Assembly: GCA_026003175.1 (NCBI GenBank)
Contig: BPGT01000004.1
Span: forward strand, 124,001 to 188,000
Reading direction: 5' to 3'
Length of the DNA: 64,000 bases
Origin: Armatimonadota bacterium
GTDB lineage: Bacteria > Armatimonadota > HRBIN16
Below are positions 47,359 to 54,660 of the stretch, piece after piece (position 1 is the stretch's first letter; every line of letters begins with the position of its first letter). The notes below the pieces were generated by a model that saw only the letters and a list, made by a program, of their open reading frames with translations, did not search any database and had not been told where the DNA came from. Made by a program: the position numbers and the translations under genes.

Positions 47359-48951
47359 CTATTTGTTGGGAAAACCTTCCAGGGATTCTTGCATGCGTCG
47401 CCAGCCCTCGGTTTTCAGCAACTCTTCCAACTTGCTTCCCTCACGCACCCCGCCCAGCAGCACATCGCCGAAAACAGGCTCTCTCCAGAAACCTCCCGTC
47501 TCCCACGACTGCTTGTACACGCGCGAGATTTCGCTGGTCTGAGGGTCTTTGACGTAGGTCTGGTCACTGAGCAGGTTGCTCCAGGTAGCAGCCATCTTGC
47601 TATTGAACTCGCGATGCTCCTGAGTCATCTGGCGCACCAGGTCGTTCAGCTGCTTGTTCTCGATGGTCCAGCGTTCCAGGGCAGAGAGGACTTGAGCGGG
47701 GTTACCCCGCCAGCTGTTCTGAATCCCTACAAAGAGGGCAAAAGAGGATTCGAACTCCGAAATCGGAGCCTGCCACAGGTGCACTATGAGGGACACATGC
47801 CCCATCTGGCTACTTGCTACCCAGTCCGAGCGTCCCGAAGCACCAAAACTGCCCTGAATCATCGCCCAACGCCTCAGTGAGCCGTTTTCCGCCGTGATGA
47901 CGAGCTTGAGTGGGGTGGATACCGTCTGTGCGCCCATTGCTGCCATTGTCTGCGCACCCATCTGCTGTACTTGAGCAAACTGCTGCGCCTCCTCCTGAGT
48001 CAAAGGCACCTGTTTTTTCTCCTTCAGCGTCCAGCTCTGCCCCGTTTCACCCTGCCAGATCGCCAGCAGCAGTTGCACGACGTCATCCTCGGACTGCGCA
48101 AAAACAGGCTGCTGTATTTGCATACTCTGCTCATTTATCGTAATCAGGCTGGAACCACTGCCGCCAAAACCTGTCTGCAGCGCCAAACTCTGCACGGCGA
48201 TGTGGTCTATACGCCCCATCGTATCCCCTTTTTGGAGCATCATCACCGGTAATCGCTTGGTGCCCTGGCGGATGACCGTGCCTTGGAATTGAAAACCTTC
48301 GGGCACATGCAGGGTTGCCGCCTCCATACCCACTTCGGGGTCGATGATACGCTCCGTACGCCACTTCACCATCTGCTGCGGAGGCAGGAAGCGCAGGGAA
48401 CGCAACAAAGCGGTCATTTCATCCAGCTTGGATTTAGGAGTGCCATCGGGGAAGAGGAAGGTCACCACCAGCGCGAACTTCTCGCCGGGCAGGATAGAGG
48501 TCACTTCGCGATAGTTGCTGGGAGGCGTCTTTTGCAGCAAGCCAAAGTTTACCGCCATCATCGGCAGTAGTGCGTATGGATAATCCAGCCCTTCGCCCAC
48601 CAGCACAATGCCTTTACCCACCTTCTTGTAGGCATATCGGCTTGCGTTGAAGCGCGTCTCCGTCGCTTTGCGCTCCTCTATCCACGACTTCGCCGCTTTT
48701 TGCAGGTTGCCATCATGACGCACCGCACGGATGAGCACAAAATGGTAGATATCGTGAAACAGGATGGCGTTTCCCAGAGCTACAGCACTCCAGCCCTCTC
48801 GGGGCATGCAGGCAAAGCCGTGCAGGCGGTCTACCACTTCCTTCTCGTTCGCTGCCCACGCGGGGCGAATTATACCGCTGCTCAGCAGGATGACCAGCAA
48901 TAAGAGCTGCAGTACACCAAAGAGAAACGTTATCCGAGATGGCTTTCGCAT
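47359..48951 (-). CDS. Secreted protein of unknown function
   Basis: A 530-aa protein with a signal peptide (residues about 10-33, PAWA cleavage) and no family I recognise. The body is mixed alpha/beta, with a region rich in Q/M near residues 310-340. ATG 48951 has AAGGAGAG upstream. The frame is open to 49071 only because it reads into the MITE, so the longer form is not real. A consensus promoter lies at 48994-49022. It precedes the giant protein gene by 75 bp in one direction. Confidence 0.75.
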   Translation of the reverse strand: MRKPSRITFLFGVLQLLLLVILLSSGIIRPAWAANEKEVVDRLHGFACMPREGWSAVALGNAILFHDIYHFVLIRAVRHDGNLQKAAKSWIEERKATETRFNASRYAYKKVGKGIVLVGEGLDYPYALLPMMAVNFGLLQKTPPSNYREVTSILPGEKFALVVTFLFPDGTPKSKLDEMTALLRSLRFLPPQQMVKWRTERIIDPEVGMEAATLHVPEGFQFQGTVIRQGTKRLPVMMLQKGDTMGRIDHIAVQSLALQTGFGGSGSSLITINEQSMQIQQPVFAQSEDDVVQLLLAIWQGETGQSWTLKEKKQVPLTQEEAQQFAQVQQMGAQTMAAMGAQTVSTPLKLVITAENGSLRRWAMIQGSFGASGRSDWVASSQMGHVSLIVHLWQAPISEFESSFALFVGIQNSWRGNPAQVLSALERWTIENKQLNDLVRQMTQEHREFNSKMAATWSNLLSDQTYVKDPQTSEISRVYKQSWETGGFWREPVFGDVLLGGVREGSKLEELLKTEGWRRMQESLEGFPNK

Positions 48952-48993
48952 AGCATCTCTCCTTGGGTGGACAAGGTAATTTAACTTGTATAA

Positions 48994-49022
48994 ATTATAT
49001 TCGGAATGTTCATTGTTGTCAA
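48994..49022 (-). promoter_or_regulatory. Consensus promoter touching the tandem MITEs
   Basis: TTGACA, 17 bp, TATAAT on the minus strand, a perfect match. The first T of the -35 is the last base of the MITE target duplication, as at katG. Confidence 0.9.
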
Positions 49023-49030
49023 GAAGGGTA

Positions 49031-49216
49031 GAGGGTGTTCGAGAATTGTTGAGAAGTTGGTTGTAGCGCAAGGAGAGAGGCGTTCTTGCTACCCCTGCCT
49101 TACCTCACCCCCGTCCCCTCTCCTACGAGGAGAGGGGCGTTCCCCCTTCCCTTGCAGGGAAGGGGGCAAGGGGGTTAGGTTATCTATCCATTCAACCAGC
49201 AATTTCGAACACCCTC
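49031..49216 (+). mobile_element. 186-bp MITE, copy 3 (tandem, first)
   Basis: Almost identical to copy 1 (one C/T difference, TACCCC for TATCCC, in the visible part). It is flanked by AGAAGGGTA at 49022-49030 and 49217-49225. The 543-bp gap between the genes is mostly this element and copy 4. Confidence 0.93.
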
Positions 49217-49225
49217 AGAAGGGTA

Positions 49226-49411
49226 GAGGGTGTTCGAGAATTGTTGAGAAGTTGGTTGTAGCGCAAGGAGAGAGGCGTTCTTGCTACCCCTGCCTTACCT
49301 CACCCCCGTCCCCTCTCCTGCGAGGAGAGGGGCGTTCCCCCTTCCCTTGCAGGGAAGGGGGCAAGGGGGTTAGGTTATCTATCCATTCAACCAGCAATTT
49401 CGAACACCCTC
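49226..49411 (+). mobile_element. 186-bp MITE, copy 4 (tandem, second)
   Basis: Follows copy 3 after one 9-bp AGAAGGGTA, and is followed by a third AGAAGGGTA at 49412-49420. It differs from copy 3 by CTGCGAGG instead of CTACGAGG in the hairpin loop, so the two copies are not a fresh exact duplication. Confidence 0.93.
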
Positions 49412-49495
49412 AGAAGGGTAGAAGCCAAATTGGTAGGCGTGCATGAAGGTATCAGGCGCTTCAAAGATTGGTACATATGTGGTAGCTACGCCATA

Positions 49496-50263
49496 TTATG
49501 CCTCTACTCTGTCCACCTGATTGTACTCATCCGGTGGATGCCTATGCAGGAACTCGACTTTGTCGATGGCGGGAGCAGGCGATGGTTTCTGCTCCTCATC
49601 CTCTGTCGGAGGGGGAGGTAGCAGGTCGTTCTTGTTTACTTCGGCGTAACCGTGCTCCCTGCGCAAGGTGTTTAGTCGAGCCAGCAAGTCGTTGACCAGC
49701 TTGTCGGGCACGCCTGCCTGGATGTCCAGCTTCACCGCCGTCTCCAGTGCCTGCAGGATAGCGTCGGCATCCCCCGCGTGTTTCAGCAGTTCACGTTCTA
49801 TTTGCTCAGCAAGGTGATCTCGCCATGACCATACTTTATGGATGGGAACCAGTACCACAAGGTGAAAGAGCCAGCGGTGCGCTTCTTTAGAGAACCGCTC
49901 GCCCACAATGTAAGCTATAGGCGAGACGACAAGGATAATAGCTACCGTCAGCAGGATGGATTGTACGGTGTATCTCCTGCTCGTGACCGCTTCTATATAA
50001 TTGCGTACAGCCAGCAAGGCGAGGGGACGTGGTGGAATTACCTCCAGCACGTGCTGAGGCAAGAGCAGATGTGTTCCTTTCCAGCGCAATTGCTTCAACA
50101 CAGGCTCTCGGGCGGGAGGCGAGTGAGCAGAGGTGCGGATAATCTCTACCGTCGGTGTAATCACCGTGTGCGTGTACAGCATGTAAGTGCATAGCCACTG
50201 GTAAAACTGTGCAAGGTCACTATGCATCGCTACCTGTTGCAGATGGTCTGTCAGCCGTTCCAT
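49496..50263 (-). CDS. Membrane protein of unknown function
   Basis: A 255-aa protein with a cytosolic first half, one or two membrane helices (about residues 105-130, VQSILLTVAIILVVSPIAYI), a helical part and a proline-rich acidic tail (LLPPPPTEDEEQKPSPAPA). I do not recognise it. ATG 50263 is chosen because the longer frame to 50308 lies in the hppA terminator. No convincing ribosome site is visible. Confidence 0.6.
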   Translation of the reverse strand: MERLTDHLQQVAMHSDLAQFYQWLCTYMLYTHTVITPTVEIIRTSAHSPPAREPVLKQLRWKGTHLLLPQHVLEVIPPRPLALLAVRNYIEAVTSRRYTVQSILLTVAIILVVSPIAYIVGERFSKEAHRWLFHLVVLVPIHKVWSWRDHLAEQIERELLKHAGDADAILQALETAVKLDIQAGVPDKLVNDLLARLNTLRREHGYAEVNKNDLLPPPPTEDEEQKPSPAPAIDKVEFLHRHPPDEYNQVDRVEA

Positions 50264-50270
50264 TTTGACC

Positions 50271-50300
50271 AAAAAGGGCGAGCAGCGGAGCCACTCGCCC
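50271..50300 (-). terminator. hppA terminator
   Basis: On the minus strand: GGGCGAG, an 11-nt loop, CTCGCCC and TTTTT, 16 bp after the hppA stop. Confidence 0.85.
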
Positions 50301-50315
50301 TGTGTCATCGGGGTT

Positions 50316-52745
50316 TTAGCGGTCGCCTTTGCCGGCAGGTACCGGTTCGGCGGTAGCGGTTGTCAGCTCCACCTGGTCTACGATGGAGCCTCGCTTGCTC
50401 CAGTAAACAGCGAAAGCCAGTGCCGCCAGCGCAACCAGCACAATCGCCAGACGGGCAGCAGGAGCAATCGGCTGGATTACCACCGGTGCGATCAAGATGC
50501 CCACTAGGTTCATCACCTTGATGAGCGGGTTCAGCGCGGGACCGGCGGTGTCCTTGAACGGGTCGCCAACGGTATCGCAGATGACGCCTGCCTTGTGATA
50601 CTCGGTGCCCTTACCGCCGAACAAACCGTCCTCTATCTTTTTCTTGGCATTATCCCACGCACCGCCGGAGTTTGCCAGCAGCACCGCCATCAGCTGTCCG
50701 GTGAGAATGGCTCCTGCTAGATAGCCGCCCAGAGCCTGTGCGCCCTTCACTGGGTCGCTGAAGCCCATACCGAAGCCTACCAGCACCGGCAAAGCGATTG
50801 CCAGCACACCTGGTCCCAGCAGCTCCTTCTGCGCGGCAGCGGTAACGATAGCCACGCTGCGTCCGTAATCGGGCTTTTCGGTGCCTGCCATGATACCCGG
50901 ACGCTCGCGGAACTGTCGGCGCACCTCTTCAATCAGCTGGAACGCGGCACGCCCTACCGCCTTGATGGAGAACGCCGAGAACAGGAACGGCGCTGCACCA
51001 CCGATCAGCAAGCCGATGAAGATTTCCGGCACATCCAGGGGCAATCCTTTGCCTACCAGCTTTGCGTCCTCCACGAAGGAGTGGAACAGCGCGGTTGCTG
51101 CTACTACTGCAGTCGCGATGGCAAACCCCTTCGTCAACGCCTTGGTGGTATTGCCCACCGAGTCGAGACGGTGCACGATGCGGTCGCCGCTCAATTGACC
51201 CGGCACCACCTTTTGCTCCTTCAATGCGCCAGACATCTCAAAGATGCCATTAGCGTTGTCGGAGATAGGACCGAACGTATCCATCGCCAGGATGAAGCCT
51301 GTGGTGGCGAGCAGTCCCAAGCCCGTCAGCGCGATGCCGTAGAACGAAAGGATAGCACCGCCGAACTGCTCGGGCGGGAAAATGAACAGCGGCGTCAGCA
51401 GAGCTACCACGATTGCGCCCACCGCCCACACACTGCTCTCCAGACCGGTTGCGAAGCCTTCGATAATCATCGTGGCGGGACCGGTCTTGGAGGAGTAGGC
51501 GATTTCGGTGACGGGTTTCTTCTCGGTAGAAGTAAAGTACTCGGTGAGGCGTTCGATGAGCATCGCCATCACCAATCCGGCCGCGTTGGCAAGGAAGAAC
51601 CTCCACCACTCCACCTGACGTCCGCCATGTTCTGGCTTCAGAGTGATGTCGTTCATCAGGAAATAGCTGACCGCGGCGAAACCTGCCAGCGCCACCCACC
51701 ACGAGATATTGAACCCCACGGTGATGGGGCGCATGGGGTCAAGGTCTTCACGGTCGGCTCCACGCACGCCCAGCACGCCGATAATGGAGGCGATAACACC
51801 CACCGCACGCACCAGCAGAGCGTACACGATGAGCTTCAACACAGCCGCGCCCGTTAAAACACTGGCGGTAGCTGCGCCAAGGATAATCGCCGCAACCAGC
51901 GTGACCTCGTAGGACTCGAACACGTCCGCCGCCATGCCAGCGCAGTCGCCTACGTTATCGCCCACGTTATCGGCGATGGTGGCAGGGTTGCGTGGGTCGT
52001 CTTCGGGGATACCGGCTTCCACCTTACCGACGAGGTCCGCACCCACATCGGCGGCTTTGGTGTAGATGCCACCGCCTACACGCATGAACAGCGCGGCAAG
52101 GCTACCACCGAACCCGAAGCCTACCAGGACCTTCATCGCATCTTCCTTAAAAAGCAGGAAGATGGTGATGGCTCCCAGCAATCCCAGACCGACGGTTGCC
52201 ATTCCCGACACCGCGCCCGCGCGGAAGGCGGTTTCCAGCGCGCCCTTAAAGGTGGTAAGCGCCTGATTGGCGGTGCGCATGTTGCCCTTGACCGCCATAT
52301 CCATACCCACCACGCCGGCGAAGTAAGACGCGGCGACGCCCATGAAGAACGCTATCGCCACGCCAACGGCAAGAACGGGTTTATCCGAGTAGACGGGTGT
52401 GTACAGCAACCACAGACCGACCGTGATGAGTAGCACGAACCATATCATAGTCTTCGCCTGCCGCTTCAGGTAGGCGTACGCGCCGTCCTGAATAGCACGC
52501 CCGACCTCTTGCATCTTTTCGCTTCCAGGGCTTTGCTTCAACGTCCACGCGCGCAGCCACAAACCGAATCCCACCGCCAACAGTGCGAACAGCAGCACCA
52601 CCCACAGCACCATGCGCTCGGTAGGACCGAATGGGGGGAGTTCGATGGCTTCGGCGGCATGCGCCCGTGAGACGCCCAGCAACGCAAACAGCATGAACGC
52701 AAGCAACACGAAACTGCCGCGCCCTGCCTGTTTTATCAAAAGCAT
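50316..52745 (-). CDS. hppA: Membrane-bound H+-translocating pyrophosphatase, K+-independent type
   Basis: An 809-aa ion pump that couples pyrophosphate hydrolysis to cation export. The substrate-binding motif is DVGADLVGKVEAGIPEDDPR, followed by NVGDNVGDCAGMAADVFE. The sequence GNTTKALTKGFAI carries lysine where K+-dependent pumps have alanine, which indicates a K+-independent enzyme. An N-terminal signal-like segment precedes the first helix. AGGAGG precedes the ATG, and its own promoter and terminator make it monocistronic. Confidence 0.95.
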   Translation of the reverse strand: MLLIKQAGRGSFVLLAFMLFALLGVSRAHAAEAIELPPFGPTERMVLWVVLLFALLAVGFGLWLRAWTLKQSPGSEKMQEVGRAIQDGAYAYLKRQAKTMIWFVLLITVGLWLLYTPVYSDKPVLAVGVAIAFFMGVAASYFAGVVGMDMAVKGNMRTANQALTTFKGALETAFRAGAVSGMATVGLGLLGAITIFLLFKEDAMKVLVGFGFGGSLAALFMRVGGGIYTKAADVGADLVGKVEAGIPEDDPRNPATIADNVGDNVGDCAGMAADVFESYEVTLVAAIILGAATASVLTGAAVLKLIVYALLVRAVGVIASIIGVLGVRGADREDLDPMRPITVGFNISWWVALAGFAAVSYFLMNDITLKPEHGGRQVEWWRFFLANAAGLVMAMLIERLTEYFTSTEKKPVTEIAYSSKTGPATMIIEGFATGLESSVWAVGAIVVALLTPLFIFPPEQFGGAILSFYGIALTGLGLLATTGFILAMDTFGPISDNANGIFEMSGALKEQKVVPGQLSGDRIVHRLDSVGNTTKALTKGFAIATAVVAATALFHSFVEDAKLVGKGLPLDVPEIFIGLLIGGAAPFLFSAFSIKAVGRAAFQLIEEVRRQFRERPGIMAGTEKPDYGRSVAIVTAAAQKELLGPGVLAIALPVLVGFGMGFSDPVKGAQALGGYLAGAILTGQLMAVLLANSGGAWDNAKKKIEDGLFGGKGTEYHKAGVICDTVGDPFKDTAGPALNPLIKVMNLVGILIAPVVIQPIAPAARLAIVLVALAALAFAVYWSKRGSIVDQVELTTATAEPVPAGKGDR

Positions 52746-52842
52746 CGCTGCCTCCTATCCTCCTGTGTCTCTCAACGAAGTGATACCTTGTTGGAAAAGG
52801 GGTGAGTTTGTGGCTGTGGCAGGCAAACAAACTCACGATGTT

Positions 52843-52871
52843 ATTATATGCCCAGTTTGGCTGGATGTCAA
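52843..52871 (-). promoter_or_regulatory. hppA promoter
   Basis: TTGACA, 17 bp, TATAAT on the minus strand, a perfect consensus. The leader to the ATG is about 90 nt. Confidence 0.88.
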
Positions 52872-52988
52872 GCAGGCATAACAAATAGGACAAGAGAAGG
52901 CAAACAACGCCAACTCCCCGTGATTTTACCTGTTTTCACCGAAAAATTTGCAAAATTCTCCATTCAAAAAGATGTGTACCTTTAGAAG

Positions 52989-53004
52989 TGGTACGATTCT
53001 TGCA
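52989..53004 (+). promoter_or_regulatory. Sigma-54 (RpoN) type promoter of the exosortase operon
   Basis: TGGTACGATTCTTGCA matches the -24/-12 consensus TGGCAC-N5-TTGCW with the correct spacing. It lies about 108 bp before xrt. The leader contains a small hairpin ACGAGG...CCTCGT. The 366 bp between hppA and xrt hold this promoter and the hppA promoter. Confidence 0.75.
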
Positions 53005-53111
53005 TTATATACAAGTGGGGGGACGAAACGAGGCGGTAGACCTCGTGTGGAATAAAAAGGTAGACTTATGGGGGTTCGCTCGTCCATGATGCGAATGAAG
53101 GAGTGAAGTAT

Positions 53112-53972
53112 ATGGAAGTAGAGATGGCTACTCAACAGCAGGCGGCGTCTTCGGTAGACCGTCGACAGGTGGTGTTACTTTTTGCCTCGGTCGTTCTTTT
53201 CATTGCCTTTTTTGCACCCAGCTTTGCTTTTCTGGTTGACCGATGGTCGCACAGCGATGAGTTCTCGCATGGGTTTTTAGTGCCGCTGGTTAGCTTGTTC
53301 TTACTCTGGCAAAAGCGGGAGGTGATTCGCCGCACGCCTTTGCAGGTATGCTCTTGGGGATTGCCAGTTCTGGCTCTGGGCTTGCTGATGCAGGTTGCCA
53401 GCGAATGGGCGTCGGTCACGTTTCTTAAGGCGCTGGCAGTTCCGGTGGCGATAGGAGGGCTGGCGTGGTATCTGGTCGGCACGCGTATGATGCGGGTGGT
53501 GTTCTTTCCGTATCTCTTCCTCTATTTCGCGGTGCCATGGCCCGACTTTGCTATCGAGATGCTCAGCGTGCCATTGCAGCACTTCAGCGCGGCGGCATCC
53601 ACGATGTTGCTTGGGCTGGCTGGCGTGCCCATCGAGCGGGAAGGGGTGCACATGTGGACACCTCGCTTCGATGTGGAGGTCGCGGTGCCGTGCAGCGGCA
53701 TCCGCTCGATGGTGGCGATACTGGGTATTGCTGCTCTGGTAGGCTACTTGACGCAGGGCAAGTTGTGGGCGAAAGGCGTGGTGTTTCTTTCGGGCATACC
53801 GATAACAATGCTGGCGAACGTCTTACGTATTGCCGCCATCGTGGTGATGGGGCATTATGTGAGCCATGATTTCGCGATGACCTTTTTCCATGACTACTCC
53901 TCACCGTTTCTGTTTTTTATCTCGGCGTTAAGCCTTTTAGGCGTCAAAAAACTGGTGGAGAAGGTACAATGA
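53112..53972 (+). CDS. xrt: Exosortase (XrtA/EpsH-like)
   Basis: A 286-aa integral membrane transpeptidase-like protein that processes PEP-CTERM proteins. The catalytic cysteine is in VAVPCSGIRSM, the arginine in MLANVLRIAAIV and the histidine in FHDYSSP. About eight membrane helices are predicted. ATG 53112 follows AAGGAG by 8 bp. It is coupled to epsI by an ATGA overlap, and the whole run to 64 kb reads as one operon. The CHRD proteins at 34.5-35.6 kb carry the matching tails. Confidence 0.93.
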   Translation: MEVEMATQQQAASSVDRRQVVLLFASVVLFIAFFAPSFAFLVDRWSHSDEFSHGFLVPLVSLFLLWQKREVIRRTPLQVCSWGLPVLALGLLMQVASEWASVTFLKALAVPVAIGGLAWYLVGTRMMRVVFFPYLFLYFAVPWPDFAIEMLSVPLQHFSAAASTMLLGLAGVPIEREGVHMWTPRFDVEVAVPCSGIRSMVAILGIAALVGYLTQGKLWAKGVVFLSGIPITMLANVLRIAAIVVMGHYVSHDFAMTFFHDYSSPFLFFISALSLLGVKKLVEKVQ

Positions 53973-54655
53973 GAAGAGACTATCGTCCCAACTACTGGGT
54001 AGTGATCGCGATGCTGCTGCTGGCATGGGGCATGGTAGTGTATGCCCGGCAGGCGGAGAACCACGTCATCACGTTCCCGATAAATACGAATCAAGTACCT
54101 GAGACCATCGCTGGCTTTCGGATGGTGGAACAACAGGATTTGGATGATCTGTCTAAACAGATGCTAACGCCTGACGCCTACATCGTGCGCAACTACGCGA
54201 ATGAGGCAGGGTATCCTGTTAACGTTCTGGTGATATACGGGCATCAGAAGAACACTTTCCACTCGCCAGGTTATTGTCTGCCGGGCGGCGGCTGGGCAAT
54301 ACAAAAGAAAGAGATCGAGAAAGTACCCGTAGTTGCACCGGATGACAGACAGTATGAGGCGGAAATGAACCGCTTTCTACTGCAGAAAAACGAGCAGAAG
54401 CAGGTGGTGTTGTATTGCTTTATCGAGGGTGGGCGTGTGACGCCGAGCATCTTTCGGCATAACTGGTATCTTCTGCAGGACAGGTTACTGCATCGTCCCG
54501 CGATGGGTGCGCTGCTGCGAATCATCGTGCCTGTTGCCGATAATGAGGAACAGGCAGCGGGAATCGCGCGGTCATTCGCGCGCGAACTGGTGCCCATCGT
54601 GCAGCACCAGCTGGTCGGGAAGCAAGCGAACGAAAGCAAACGAAGGAGTGAGTGA
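53969..54655 (+). CDS. epsI: Exosortase-associated EpsI-family protein
   Basis: A 228-aa protein with one N-terminal membrane helix and an extracytoplasmic DUF3485/EpsI domain (HSPGYCLPGGGWAI, with the conserved CxPG region). It is regularly found with exosortase and probably helps exosortase or EPS function. The start overlaps the xrt stop (ATGA). Confidence 0.88.
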   Translation: MRRDYRPNYWVVIAMLLLAWGMVVYARQAENHVITFPINTNQVPETIAGFRMVEQQDLDDLSKQMLTPDAYIVRNYANEAGYPVNVLVIYGHQKNTFHSPGYCLPGGGWAIQKKEIEKVPVVAPDDRQYEAEMNRFLLQKNEQKQVVLYCFIEGGRVTPSIFRHNWYLLQDRLLHRPAMGALLRIIVPVADNEEQAAGIARSFARELVPIVQHQLVGKQANESKRRSE

Positions 54656-54660
54656 GGCGT

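Noticed and set aside
48952-49071. N-terminal extension of the secreted protein at 47359-48951 and of the transposase at 24845
   Set aside because: Both extensions (MRYNQLLNNSRTPS) are read out of the MITE end. The real starts have ribosome sites downstream.
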